A DNA stretch of 64,000 nucleotides from Luteimonas mephitis DSM 12574 (GCF_000422305.1 NZ_AULN01000012.1:269001-333000), one strand, 5' to 3'; shown: positions 51,603-61,528, numbered from the stretch's first letter. Notes: generated by a model from the sequence alone, not told the origin. Numbers and translations are program-made.

Positions 51603-52517
51603 TCAATGCGCGTCGGCGGCCGGTTCGCTGAAGCGCAGGATCCCGCCGGGACCGAACATGCGGAACGGGATCGACTGCAGGTGCATGCCGCGGTTGGCCT
51701 GCACAGCGAAGTGCAGGTGCGGCCCGGTGCTGGCGCCGCTGTTGCCGGAAACGCCGATCGGCTGGCCGCGCCGCACTCGCTGTCCCGGCCTGGCCAGCGC
51801 ACCGTCCGGTGCCAGGTGGGCATACACGGCCATGCCGCCGTCGTCGTGGAGGATGCGGATCAGGTTGGCATCGCCATGGTGGCCGGGGGTCTCCACCGTC
51901 GACATCTCGACCTGCAGCACCACGCCGTCGCGCGCGGCAAGCACGGTCGTGCCCGGCGGCGCGGCGAAGTCCACCGCATAGCGGTTCTCCGCATCAGCGT
52001 GGCTGTAACTGCCGCCCCAGGCCTGCTCGACGCGTGGTTCGGGCAAGTGCAGCGGGAACAGGTATTCGTAATCGCGCGGACGGGCGTTGACGCTGCCCGG
52101 CACGATGTCCAGGCGCAGCCCGAGGCCGCCACGCGACGTGGCGCCCTGGTGCACGCGCGCGACCAGCACGCTGGTGTCGGCCGGCACGGTGGCGCGCGCG
52201 GGCAGTGCCGGCTCGCCCGCGACGCCGTCGCGGCTGGAGCGCAGCATCACTTCCACCGGGCCGGGGAGCGTGTTGTCGGCCCAGGCCAGCCAGGCGCCGT
52301 CGCCGGCCTCGACGCGGAGACGCACGTCGTCGCTCCGGTCCGCTGCAGGCGCGACGGCGCATGCGACCAGTCCGAGCAGCAGTGCCAGCGCCGGTTGCAG
52401 GCGGTGCAGGCGTCGGCCGCGCCGGCGCGGGCCACCGCGCGTCGCGGGCGCACTCGGGTTGTCCCCAGTGGGGCAGGCCCTAGATGGCAGGCCGGTGGTG
52501 CTGGCGTTCCAATGCAT
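51603..52517 (-). CDS. M23-family peptidase, probable lipoprotein
   Basis: 304 aa from ATG 52517. A basic, Arg-rich N-terminus (to about residue 42) precedes a hydrophobic stretch ending LGLVAC, which fits a lipobox. The C-terminal 130 residues are a LytM/M23 domain: YSHADAENRYAVDFAAPPGT supplies the first His/Asp ligands, and STGPHLHFAV the HxH pair. It should cleave peptidoglycan cross-links or, like LasA-type relatives, act on Gly-rich peptides. The 5' end is uncertain because the start lies only 41 bases from the divergent GDPH-protein start and could be at ATG 52532. Confidence 0.85.
   Translation of the reverse strand: MHWNASTTGLPSRACPTGDNPSAPATRGGPRRRGRRLHRLQPALALLLGLVACAVAPAADRSDDVRLRVEAGDGAWLAWADNTLPGPVEVMLRSSRDGVAGEPALPARATVPADTSVLVARVHQGATSRGGLGLRLDIVPGSVNARPRDYEYLFPLHLPEPRVEQAWGGSYSHADAENRYAVDFAAPPGTTVLAARDGVVLQVEMSTVETPGHHGDANLIRILHDDGGMAVYAHLAPDGALARPGQRVRRGQPIGVSGNSGASTGPHLHFAVQANRGMHLQSIPFRMFGPGGILRFSEPAADAH
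52469..52483. promoter_or_regulatory. Palindromic element TGGGGC-AG-GCCCTAG upstream of the GDPH protein
   Basis: Near-dyad (TGGGGC/GCCCTA) whose right edge is 76 bases before ATG 52558. The exact dyad TAGGGC-AG-GCCCTA occurs at 61441-61454, 75 bases before another secreted-protein gene. On this strand it also lies inside the N-terminal codons of the annotated M23 gene, hinting that the true M23 start may be further in. Confidence 0.5.
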
Positions 52518-52557
52518 GCACGAATCATGCATGGATACGCATCCCGGGAGGACAGCG

Positions 52558-53349
52558 ATGGGCGATTTCATCAGCGGCAACATCAGCCTCGGCGCCAGCC
52601 AGCAGATCGCCGCGGGCGGCTGCATCGGGCGCGGCGAAGGCCCCAGTACCAGCCGGACCGCCGACGGCAAGGTCCAGTTCGAGAACGACAACTATCGCAT
52701 CACCGCCGACGACAACAACGAGGTGATGATCCACAACAAGGCGACCGGCGAAAACTACCGGATCTGGGGCGACCCGCACGTCGAAGTCGACGGCAAGCAT
52801 GCCTTCGACTTCTGGGGGCAGACGACCTTCGTGCTCGATGACGGCACCCGCGTCACCATCGCCACCACGCCGTGGAACGAGGGCCACAACGGCGCCACGG
52901 TCGCTTCGCAGGTCACCATCCTCGACGGTGGCGGCCAGTACGGCGCGCACATCGAGGGCGTCGACTCCAATACCCGCGGGGACCTCGGCTTCGTCGACAT
53001 CGATGTCACCGGCGGCACCGGCAGGCTCACCAGCAATGTGCGCGAGGGCAACGTCCTGCAGGAGAACGAGAACGGCCGCGGCTTCGTCGCGGTCGACGGC
53101 GAGGGCAAGCTGCGCGGCGTCGACCAGGCGTTCATCAACGCGACCGACGAGGTCAAGCTGCAGGGCAGTTCGATGGTTGCGCAGCTGAGCAGCATGTTCC
53201 GCGAGTTCAGCGGGTTGCTGTCGGTTTCGTTCTCCGGCCAGTTCCTGTCGGTGTCCCTCGACTCCGGCAGCGAGGAGTCCGAGCGCATCGCACTGCCGCT
53301 GCCGTTCGAGACGGAGCTCGAGGTCAACATCACGATCGGGCGCGCCTGA
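52558..53349 (+). CDS. GDPH self-cleavage-motif protein (DUF1521/MIIA class)
   Basis: 263 aa, no signal peptide. Central domain about 38-110: NYRITADDNNEVMIHN, then IWGDPHVEVDGKHAFDFWG (70-87) and TTFVLDDGTRVTIATTPWN. GDPHV with the following DG and DFWG matches the metal-ion-inducible autocleavage (DUF1521) domain of rhizobial NopE1, which cuts itself between Asp and Pro of GDPHVD when Ca2+ binds; the expected bond here is Asp72-Pro73. Differences: Glu77 instead of Asp after HV. The C-terminal 150 residues are acidic and beta-prone. Good GGGAGGA ribosome site. Divergent from the M23 peptidase gene. Export route and target unknown. Confidence 0.78.
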   Translation: MGDFISGNISLGASQQIAAGGCIGRGEGPSTSRTADGKVQFENDNYRITADDNNEVMIHNKATGENYRIWGDPHVEVDGKHAFDFWGQTTFVLDDGTRVTIATTPWNEGHNGATVASQVTILDGGGQYGAHIEGVDSNTRGDLGFVDIDVTGGTGRLTSNVREGNVLQENENGRGFVAVDGEGKLRGVDQAFINATDEVKLQGSSMVAQLSSMFREFSGLLSVSFSGQFLSVSLDSGSEESERIALPLPFETELEVNITIGRA

Positions 53350-53378
53350 CGTCCCCGCATCGACGGCACCGCATCCGG

Positions 53379-53408
53379 ATCGCCGGCCTTCGGGCCGGCG
53401 ATTTCGTT
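53379..53408. terminator. Bidirectional terminator with UUCG tetraloop
   Basis: Perfect 10-bp stem ATCGCCGGCC / GGCCGGCGAT around TTCG, followed by TTCGTTT, between the convergent GDPH-protein and beta-propeller genes. Confidence 0.85.
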
Positions 53409-53415
53409 TGCGCCG

Positions 53416-54531
53416 CTACTGGACGCAGCGTGGGTCCAGGTCGAGCGCGCGGGCGACTTCGCCCAGGTCGAACGCAGCCACCGCCTTGTCGTCGTGCACC
53501 GCGAACAGCGCACCGGCGGGGAACGCGGCGGTCGTCGCCGCATGCAGGGCGATGCCGTCGGTATGCGCGGTGACCTCGCCCATGAATCCGCCGCGCGATG
53601 CCAGGGTGTCGCGGTCGAACAGCAGGAAATGGGTCTGCGGATAGCGCTGGTCGGCCGCGACCCAGTAGCCGGCGTCCGGCGTGCAGCTCCACAGCGCCAC
53701 GCCTTCGGCTTCGGCCTCGAACGTGCCCACGGGCAGCTCGCGCCCGGTCGGCTTGCCGTCGAAGGTGTACTCGCGCAGGTTGGATGCGTGGGTTCCGCCT
53801 TCGCCGGACGTGAACTCGTCGGCGACCAGCAGTCGTTGCTGTGCCGGGTCGCCGGCGATTGATTCGACGATCCGCAGCGCCTTGGCCTCGCTGGTGTCGC
53901 CGAACGAACCTTCGTCGCGCACGGTGAAGCGCGCCTGGTCGTCGCCGAACATGATGCGGTAGCGGCGCACGCGCCGGTCGAGCTGGTCGAACGGCGGCAC
54001 CACGTCGTAATGCTCGCCTTCCATGAAGCTGTCGGTGACGTAGACCTCGTACTCGCCCGGTGCGCTTTCGTGGATCCACAGTCCGTAGGGGCTGCGCAAC
54101 TGGTCGGCGCCGAACGTGCCGAGCGGGGTGAAATCCGGCAGCAAGAACACCTGCACGCGGTGGTTGTCGCGCTCGGCCACGAACAGGTGATCGCCCTGCA
54201 CCGCGATGCCGTTGGGGCGCTTGAACTCGCCCGGCGCCTGGCCCTTGTGGCCGAAGCTGCGCAGGCGCTCGCCGGTATCGGCGTCGAACACCACCAGCGA
54301 ATGGGTCGACTTGGCGGTGGCGATCAGCCAGGTCTGGCCGTCTTCGGCGGGCCAGGTGGCCAGCGAGTCGAGCTCGTCGCGCGGATCCTCGGCGGACACA
54401 TAACGTTCGGGGATCACCACGGTGGGCGGGACGTTCGCGGGGGGCGGCGGCGCGGGCGTTCGCGGCGCGGGCGTGGTGCAGGCTGCGAGGCAGACGGCAG
54501 CGGCAATGCTGAACAGGGCATTCTTCGACAT
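53416..54531 (-). CDS. Beta-propeller lipoprotein, phytase-like
   Basis: 371 aa. Lipobox LAAC (Cys18), a Pro-rich linker (20-40), then repeated blades: DSLATWPAEDGQTWLIATAK, SLVVFDADTGERLRSFGHKG, RPNGIAVQGDHLFVAERDNH and HTDGIALHAATTAAFPAGAL. The order 'ERYVSAEDPRDELDSLATW ... TAKSTHSLVVFD' recalls beta-propeller phytases, which bind Ca2+ and release phosphate from phytate, but the family's DDPAIW acidic cluster is altered (DELDSLATW), so phytase activity is uncertain. Outer-membrane or periplasmic location. Upstream lies the met riboswitch region. Confidence 0.78.
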   Translation of the reverse strand: MSKNALFSIAAAVCLAACTTPAPRTPAPPPPANVPPTVVIPERYVSAEDPRDELDSLATWPAEDGQTWLIATAKSTHSLVVFDADTGERLRSFGHKGQAPGEFKRPNGIAVQGDHLFVAERDNHRVQVFLLPDFTPLGTFGADQLRSPYGLWIHESAPGEYEVYVTDSFMEGEHYDVVPPFDQLDRRVRRYRIMFGDDQARFTVRDEGSFGDTSEAKALRIVESIAGDPAQQRLLVADEFTSGEGGTHASNLREYTFDGKPTGRELPVGTFEAEAEGVALWSCTPDAGYWVAADQRYPQTHFLLFDRDTLASRGGFMGEVTAHTDGIALHAATTAAFPAGALFAVHDDKAVAAFDLGEVARALDLDPRCVQ

Positions 54532-54658
54532 CGGCGGAGTATGCGCGAGACGGTCCAGGCAGGTCGACAGGCGGCCGGGGCCACTCCTTCGAGAAATTTA
54601 TCGCTTCATGCCGATAAAGCGATTGACAGGTGTGGATTCCACGGGCAACCTGTGCGCT
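54532..54658 (+). promoter_or_regulatory. Promoter region of the methionine operon
   Basis: Contains TTGACA (54623-54628), without a convincing -10 at 16-18 bases, and two dyads: ATCGCTT / AAGCGAT (54600-54623) and ACAGGT / ACCTGT (54626-54653). These may bind a regulator in addition to the riboswitch that follows; the divergent lipoprotein gene also starts from this region. Confidence 0.45.
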
Positions 54659-54783
54659 CCATCGAGACCGGCTGAGGGACAGGCCCGAAGACGCCGGGGC
54701 AACCTGATGGAGCGCTTCCCTTGTGGATGCGCTCGATCGCGGTGCCAATTCCTGCGGGGACCTGTGCGTCCACCGGAAGATGG
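54659..54783 (+). ncRNA. SAM-I riboswitch (S-box)
   Basis: All S-box landmarks appear in order: P1 CCATC (54659-54663) with GATGG (54779-54783); GAGGGACAGGCCCGAAGACG with CCGGGGCAACC forming P2 and its kink-turn; P3 GAGCGC / GCGCTC (54710-54733 region); the conserved GGTGCCAATTCCTGC of J3/4-P4; P4 GGGGAC / GTCC; and GGAAGATGG closing P1. It binds S-adenosylmethionine and lowers expression of the metX-metB-hom operon beginning about 100 nt downstream. TCCTCCTT (about 54791) resembles an anti-Shine-Dalgarno, so control may act on translation; no T-tract terminator is evident. Confidence 0.93.
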
Positions 54784-54885
54784 TTGCGGATCCTCCTTTG
54801 CGGCGGGCTCGCACGTGCCGCCACGCGGCCGCTTTCGGCATGCCCCGCGCGACTTGATGGCTCTCCCCGCCATCGGAATGCGCCA

Positions 54886-55938
54886 ATGAGCCTTGTCGAA
54901 AGCCCTGCCGGGCAAAGTCCCGTCCCGCACTTCCAGCCCTGCTTCGCGCCACCGGCCGAAGACCATGCGTCCGCGTCCGTGCCCGCGCTGCGTGGACACG
55001 TCGACCTCCTGCTGCCGATGCGCCATGCCGGCGTGCGCAGCGTGCGCGTCGCGTTCGAGGTCGTCGGCGCGGCCAATGCGCCGGTGGTGCTGGTGGCCGG
55101 CGGCATTTCCGCGCATCGGCACGTCGCCGCCAGCGCACGCTTTCCCGAGGCTGGCTGGGCGAACGACCTCGTCGGCCCGGGACGTGCGCTGGATCCCGCG
55201 CGCCGGCGCATCCTCGCCTTCGACTACATCGGCGCCGATGGCACGCTCGACGCGCCGATCGACCCGGCCGACCAGGCCGATGCGATCCGCGGCCTGCTCG
55301 ACGCGCTCGACATCGACGCGCTGCACGCCGTGGTCGGCTATTCGTATGGCGCGCTGGTGGGATTGCAGCTGGCCGTGCGGCATCCGCGACGCGTCCGCAA
55401 GCTGGTCGCGGTCAGCGGTGCGCACCGCCCGCATCCATATGCGGCGGCGTGGCGCGCGTTGCAGCGCAAGGCGGTGGACCTGGGCCAGCTGCAGTGCGCG
55501 GACGGGCAGGGGCTGTCGCTGGCGCGGCAGTTCGCGATGCTGTCGTATCGCACGCCGGAAGAGTTCGAACAGCGCTTCGACGCCGCGCCCGAACTCGTGC
55601 ACGGCCGCGTGCGCGTCGCGGCCGAGGATTACCTCGATGCCGTCGGTGCCCGCTACGTCGGGCGCACGCCGGCCACCGCGTTCCGGCGCCTGTCCGAATC
55701 GATCGACCTGCACCGCGTGGATCCGGCGCAGGTGCGCATCCCCACCGTGGTGGTGGCGGTGGAAGGCGACCGGCTGGTGCCGCTGTCCGACGCCGTGGCC
55801 CTGGTCGAAGGCCTGGGCACGCTGGGCAAGCTGCGGCTGCTGCGCTCGCGCTACGGCCACGACGCGTTCCTCAAGGAGCCGGACCGCATGGACGCGATTC
55901 TTTCCGCCGCGCTGCGCGCCAACGGGGGTGCGCCATGA
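54886..55938 (+). CDS. metX: Homoserine O-acyltransferase (MetX family)
   Basis: Activates homoserine with an acyl-CoA (acetyl or succinyl) for methionine synthesis. 350 aa, alpha/beta hydrolase fold. The catalytic triad is visible: Ser153 in GYSYGALVG, Asp295 in VEGDRLVP and His325 in RYGHDAFL. An oxyanion/CoA region VLVAGGISAHRHV follows the first strand. Acetyl versus succinyl preference cannot be read with confidence; xanthomonad homologues are often annotated as succinyl-specific. First gene of an ATGA-coupled operon under the SAM-I riboswitch. Start ATG 54886 (MSLVESPAGQ); the open frame to 54721 overlaps the aptamer. Confidence 0.93.
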   Translation: MSLVESPAGQSPVPHFQPCFAPPAEDHASASVPALRGHVDLLLPMRHAGVRSVRVAFEVVGAANAPVVLVAGGISAHRHVAASARFPEAGWANDLVGPGRALDPARRRILAFDYIGADGTLDAPIDPADQADAIRGLLDALDIDALHAVVGYSYGALVGLQLAVRHPRRVRKLVAVSGAHRPHPYAAAWRALQRKAVDLGQLQCADGQGLSLARQFAMLSYRTPEEFEQRFDAAPELVHGRVRVAAEDYLDAVGARYVGRTPATAFRRLSESIDLHRVDPAQVRIPTVVVAVEGDRLVPLSDAVALVEGLGTLGKLRLLRSRYGHDAFLKEPDRMDAILSAALRANGGAP

Positions 55939-57197
55939 GCCTGCACGACCTGCCCGCGGAAGCCGGCTGCCGGCCTGCCACCCGCGCCGTGCGCGCCGGC
56001 ATCGACCGCGACGAAGCCTTCGGCGCGGTCACCCCGCCGCTGGTGCTGTCGAGCAACTTCAGCTTCGCCGGCTTCAACGACAAGCGCCGCTACGACTACA
56101 CCCGCAGCGGCAATCCCACCCGCGACCTGCTCGGTGAAGCGCTGGCCGAACTCGAGGGCGGCGCCGGCGGCACCATCACCGCCACCGGCATGGCCGCGAT
56201 CACCCTGGTGCTGCACGCATTGCTGCAACCCGGCGACCGCCTTGTCGTGCCGCACGACGGGTATGGCGGCAGCTGGCGGCTGTTCAAGGCGCTGGCGGCC
56301 AAGGGCGCGTTCGAACTGGTGCTGGCCGACCTGACCGATCCGCGCGCTCTGGCCGCGGCGCTTTCGCCTGCAGACGGTCAACCGGCGCCGAAAGTGGTGT
56401 GGATCGAGACGCCGTCCAACCCGCTGCTGCGCGTCACCGACCTGCGCTTCGTGATCGACGCCGCGCACCGCGCCGGCGCGCTGGCGGTGGTCGACAACAC
56501 CTTCCTGTCGCCCGCGCTGCAAACCCCGATCATCGACTTCGGCGCCGACGCGGTGGTGCATTCGACCACCAAGTACATCAACGGCCACAGCGACGTGGTC
56601 GGCGGCGCGGTGGTCGCGCGCACGCCGGAGCTGCACGAACGCTTCGCGTGGTGGGCCAACTGCCTGGGGATCACCGGCGCGCCGTTCGACAGTTTCCTGA
56701 CCCTGCGCGGGCTGCGCACGCTGGACGCGCGCCTGCGCGTGCACCAGGAGAACGCCGCCGCGATCGCCGCGCAGCTCGACGCGCATCCCGCGGTGGCGCA
56801 GGTGTACTACCCGGGTCTGGCGACGCATCCGGGCCACGCGCTGGCGGCGCGCCAGCAGAAGGGATTCGGCGCGATGCTGGGCGTGGAGCTCGGTGGCGAT
56901 GACGATGCGGCGCGGGAACTGGCGGTGCGCGCCTTCTTCGACGGCCTGCAGTGCTTCACCCTGGCCGAATCGCTGGGCGGGGTGGAAAGCCTCGTCGCGC
57001 ATCCCGCCACCATGACGCACGCGGCGATGTCGCCGGAAGCGCGTGCCGATGCCGGGATCTCCGACGGGCTGCTGCGGCTGTCGGTCGGAATCGAGGCGCT
57101 GGCCGACCTGCATGCCGACCTCGCCGCTGCGCTGGCGCGCGCGCAGGCGGTGATCGACGGCGCCACCCGCCGCCAGGCCGCGAAGGTGGACGCATGA
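55935..57197 (+). CDS. metB: Cystathionine gamma-synthase / O-acylhomoserine sulfhydrylase
   Basis: PLP enzyme of 420 aa in the Cys/Met metabolism family. The Schiff-base lysine is Lys213 in HSTTKYINGHSD; YDYTRSGNPTRD (53-64) holds the active-site Tyr/Arg, and VDNTFLSPALQTP the cofactor Asp/Asn. It joins O-acylhomoserine to cysteine (giving cystathionine) or sulfide (giving homocysteine); motifs alone do not separate MetB from MetZ, so the symbol is provisional. ATGA overlaps join it to metX before and hom after. Confidence 0.9.
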   Translation: MSLHDLPAEAGCRPATRAVRAGIDRDEAFGAVTPPLVLSSNFSFAGFNDKRRYDYTRSGNPTRDLLGEALAELEGGAGGTITATGMAAITLVLHALLQPGDRLVVPHDGYGGSWRLFKALAAKGAFELVLADLTDPRALAAALSPADGQPAPKVVWIETPSNPLLRVTDLRFVIDAAHRAGALAVVDNTFLSPALQTPIIDFGADAVVHSTTKYINGHSDVVGGAVVARTPELHERFAWWANCLGITGAPFDSFLTLRGLRTLDARLRVHQENAAAIAAQLDAHPAVAQVYYPGLATHPGHALAARQQKGFGAMLGVELGGDDDAARELAVRAFFDGLQCFTLAESLGGVESLVAHPATMTHAAMSPEARADAGISDGLLRLSVGIEALADLHADLAAALARAQAVIDGATRRQAAKVDA

Positions 57198-58309
57198 ACA
57201 ACGTCGTCAGCCTGCCCCTGCCTGCTGCCGTCGCGGCCGCGCGCACCGCGCATCCGCCGCGCATCGCGCTGCTGGGGACCGGCAACGTCGGCGGCGCCTT
57301 CGTCGCCCGCTGCGACGCGCTGCGCGCGGCGGGCGTGCCGCTGCCGGCGTTCGCGTGGCTGTCGAACTCGCGCGCGCTGGACCCTTGCGTCGACGGCGTG
57401 CCCGGACTTGCGCTCGAACGCCTGCGCGCGGCGCCGCCGCACCCGGGCCCGTGGTCGCCGTGGGTGGAGGCCGAATCGCTGCGCCGCGGCGACATCCTCG
57501 TCGATGCCAGCGCCAGCGACCTGGTCGCCGGCTGGCACGGCGAATGGCTGGCGCGCGGCATCCACGTGGTCACCGCCAACAAGCTCGGCGCCGGTGCCGA
57601 TGGCGAGCGCGCGCGGGCCGTCGCGCGCGCGCAGCTGGAAGGCGGCGCCTGCTACGGCGACGCCGCCACCGTCGGTGCCGGGCTGCCGCTGCTGCGTTCG
57701 ATCCGCGACCTGCGCGCCGGTGGCGACCGCATCCGTGCGATCGCCGGCGTGCTCTCGGGCTCGCTGGCATGGCTGTTCGACCGCTACGACGGACGCCGGC
57801 CATTCTCCGGTTTCGTGCGCCAGGCCCGCGACGCCGGCTATACCGAACCCGACCCGCGCGAGGACCTGTCCGGCGAGGACGTGCGCCGCAAGCTGCTGAT
57901 CCTGGCGCGTGCGGCCGGCATCGCGCTCGAAGCGCGCGAGGTGGCCGTGGAGTCGCTGCTGACGCCCGCACTGGCGGCCGCTTCGCACGACGCTGTCGAC
58001 GCTGCACTGGGCGACCTCGATGCGCCGCTGCGCGCACGCTATGCGGCGGCTTGCAAGCGCAGCGCGAAACTGGGCTTCATCGCCCGCCTGCAGTGCAACG
58101 ACGACGGCGGCATCCGCGCGACGGTGGGGCCGGAGGCTCTCGACGGCGCCGATCCGCTCGCCGCCGGCGCCGGCACCGACAATCGCGTCGCGATCTGGTC
58201 CGATCGCTACCGCGACCAGCCGCTGCTGATCCAGGGCCCGGGCGCAGGCGCGGGGGTAACGGCGGCGGCGCTGGTGGATGACCTGTTGCGCATCGTGGCC
58301 GGGCGATAG
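57194..58309 (+). CDS. hom: Homoserine dehydrogenase
   Basis: Reduces aspartate semialdehyde to homoserine, the substrate of MetX. 371 aa: NAD(P)-binding LLGTGNVGGAF (27-37), VTANKLG, the family core AGVLSGSLAWLFDRYDGRRP with PFSGFVRQARDAGYTEPDPR, DLSGEDVRRKLLILAR with the catalytic Lys, and a C-terminal GPGAGAGVTAAALVDD. There is no aspartokinase or ACT regulatory domain, so this is the short monofunctional form without threonine feedback, consistent with dedication to methionine. Third gene of the SAM-I-controlled operon. Confidence 0.93.
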   Translation: MNNVVSLPLPAAVAAARTAHPPRIALLGTGNVGGAFVARCDALRAAGVPLPAFAWLSNSRALDPCVDGVPGLALERLRAAPPHPGPWSPWVEAESLRRGDILVDASASDLVAGWHGEWLARGIHVVTANKLGAGADGERARAVARAQLEGGACYGDAATVGAGLPLLRSIRDLRAGGDRIRAIAGVLSGSLAWLFDRYDGRRPFSGFVRQARDAGYTEPDPREDLSGEDVRRKLLILARAAGIALEAREVAVESLLTPALAAASHDAVDAALGDLDAPLRARYAAACKRSAKLGFIARLQCNDDGGIRATVGPEALDGADPLAAGAGTDNRVAIWSDRYRDQPLLIQGPGAGAGVTAAALVDDLLRIVAGR

Positions 58310-58503
58310 CGCGGGGACGCGCGGACGCGGGAACCACTGGATCACCACATGTGCGCCTCTGGCAGCGCGGCACCTGCGCGGCGACCGCGACTCCGCGGAT
58401 GCCCACCCTGATGGCAGGCACGGGTCGGGTGTTCGCGGGCTTGCCGGCGTCTGGATGCCTTCCGCAGGCCTGCCATCGGCGGCGGATACCGCCACCGGCG
58501 CGT

Positions 58504-59508
58504 CTATTCCAGCGCTTCGAGCAGCGCGGCGTTGAAGCGCGCCGGTGCCTCCACCTGCGGTGAGTGGCCGAGCTCCTCGAACTCCACCAGCCGCGAGTTG
58601 CGGATCAGCCGCGCGGCGCGCTTGCCGAGCTCAGGGTAGTCGCCGAGCTGTTCGGCGAGCTCGGGCGAGGCGAGGTCGCGGCCGATCGCGGTGCGGTCGC
58701 GCTGGCCGATCAGCAGCGTGGTCGGCACGCGGATGCGCGGGAATTCGTACACCACCGGCTGGTTGAAGATCATGTCCGACGCCAGCGCCTGGTCCCAGGC
58801 CACAGCGGCCTTGCCGGGCCCGGCGTACATGCCGGCGAGCATCGCCACCCAGCGATCGTATTCGGGTTTCCACTTGCCGCCGTAATAGACCTTCTGCTGG
58901 TAGGCCTTGATGCTGTCGAAGCTGGTCTTGAGCTCGCCCGCGTACCACGCGTCGACGTTGCGCCACGGCACGCCCTCGGCGCGCCAGTCTTCCAGCCCGA
59001 TCGGGTTGACCAGCACCAGTTGCGCGGTCCCGTCCGGGTACTGAAGCGCGTAGCGCGCCGCGAGCATGCCGCCCATCGAATGGCCGACTACCACCGCGCG
59101 CGTGATCCCCAGCGAGTGCAGCAGCGCGTGGGTGTTGTCGGCCAGCTGGCCGAGGCTGAACTGATAGCGGCGCGGCTTGCTCGATTTGCAGAAGCCGACC
59201 TGGTCCGGCGCGATCACGCGGAAACCGGCGCCTGCGAGCGCGGTGATCGCCGACTCCCAGGTTGCGGCGCAGAAGTTCTTGCCGTGCAGGAGCAGTACCG
59301 TGCGGCCGTTGGCTTCGACCGTGGGCGCAATGTCCATGTAGGCCATCGACAGCGCCTGCTTCTGCGATTCGAATTCGAAATGCCTGACCGGATGCGGATA
59401 GGCGAAGCCTTCGAGGCGCGGGCCGTAGAACGGCGGCTGCGCGGCCGGAGCGGGCGCGGCGGCAAACGCGAGTGCGAGGGCCGGGGCGAGCAGGAGCGGG
59501 CGGTGCAT
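58504..59508 (-). CDS. Exported alpha/beta hydrolase
   Basis: 334 aa with a signal peptide (about 1-22, ending PAPAAQ). Alpha/beta-hydrolase motifs: oxyanion LLLHGKNFCAATWE, nucleophile elbow VVGHSMGGMLAARYAL, acid DRTAIG loop in LLIGQRDRTAIGRD, and catalytic His in LGHSPQVEAP. Periplasmic esterase or haloalkane-dehalogenase-like hydrolase; substrate unknown. Convergent with hom across 194 bp that hold no recognisable gene. Start ATG 59508. Confidence 0.9.
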   Translation of the reverse strand: MHRPLLLAPALALAFAAAPAPAAQPPFYGPRLEGFAYPHPVRHFEFESQKQALSMAYMDIAPTVEANGRTVLLLHGKNFCAATWESAITALAGAGFRVIAPDQVGFCKSSKPRRYQFSLGQLADNTHALLHSLGITRAVVVGHSMGGMLAARYALQYPDGTAQLVLVNPIGLEDWRAEGVPWRNVDAWYAGELKTSFDSIKAYQQKVYYGGKWKPEYDRWVAMLAGMYAGPGKAAVAWDQALASDMIFNQPVVYEFPRIRVPTTLLIGQRDRTAIGRDLASPELAEQLGDYPELGKRAARLIRNSRLVEFEELGHSPQVEAPARFNAALLEALE

Positions 59509-59590
59509 GGCGGAGTCCGGAAGCGGATCGCGCCAAGGATAGGGACGGCGGCGCAGCGGGCTCGTGAAAGGGGGAGGCAGGATTGCTCCT

Positions 59591-59663
59591 GCAGGAGCGG
59601 CGGAAGCCGAGAGCTTTTCGCTCTTCTCCGGACACCAGAGTTCGCGGCTTCCGCCGCTCCTAC
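59591..59663. repeat. GGAGCGGC...GCCG-type repeat pair, copy 3
   Basis: GCAGGAGCGGCGGAAGCCGA (from 59591) and the inverse TCGCGGCTTCCGCCGCTCCTAC (59642-59663), with the extra echo GCGCTCCTAC immediately after. Sits between the hydrolase and sdaA genes. Confidence 0.8.
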
Positions 59664-59691
59664 AAGCGCTCCTACAAGAAAGAGGGGTCGC

Positions 59692-61074
<1,383 letters not shown>

Positions 61075-61135
61075 GCGGGTATTCTATGCCGCCAACCGCG
61101 AGCAAGGGCCGGCTCCGGCCATGGAGGCCCCCGCC

Positions 61136-61414
61136 ATGAATCCTTCCACCACGAATGCCGCTCCCGGCCTGCAGCTGATCCAGCGCGACGACTGCCCGCT
61201 GTGCGACCAGGCGCTGGCCGTGCTCGCCGCCGCCCGCGTGCCCGAGTTCGACACGGTCTGGATCGACGACGTGGATGCGCTGGAAACCGCGTACGGCGCG
61301 CGCGTGCCGGTGCTGCGCGACACGGTTGGCGGCGCGGAACTGGACTGGCCATTCGATGCCGAGCGTGTCCGTGCGTGGTGGTTGCAGGTTATGCAACGCA
61401 GGCTCGCCCGATAG
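61136..61414 (+). CDS. Glutaredoxin-like DUF836 protein
   Basis: 92-aa thioredoxin-fold protein with the CPLC redox motif in QLIQRDDCPLCDQALAVL (about 16-33), then GARVPVLRDTVGGAELDWPF where cis-Pro follows RV. Start ATG 61136 after GGAGG; ATG 61121 and 61061 give longer non-family leaders and the latter would overlap the sdaA promoter. DUF836 proteins are small cytosolic dithiol proteins of unknown partner. Confidence 0.85.
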   Translation: MNPSTTNAAPGLQLIQRDDCPLCDQALAVLAAARVPEFDTVWIDDVDALETAYGARVPVLRDTVGGAELDWPFDAERVRAWWLQVMQRRLAR

Positions 61415-61440
61415 GGCCGGCAGGCCAGGGATCGGCCCGG

Positions 61441-61455
61441 TAGGGCAGGCCCTAG
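61441..61455. promoter_or_regulatory. Palindrome TAGGGC-AG-GCCCTA, candidate operator
   Basis: Exact 6+6 dyad, 75 bases before ATG 61529. Shares GGGCAGGCCCTAG with 52471-52483, which is at the same distance from its gene. GTTAAC follows at 61463. Confidence 0.5.
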
Positions 61456-61528
61456 TCGCATCGTTAACGCCGTGATGGCGATACTGGCCCGGTTCGCGGC
61501 AACGCGCCGCCGCGCCAGGAGCAGACCG

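Noticed and set aside
48294..52841. 1515-aa plus-strand open frame
   Set aside because: Antisense to asmA, hemolysin III, prfC and the M23 gene; an artefact of GC-rich codon bias with no family similarity.
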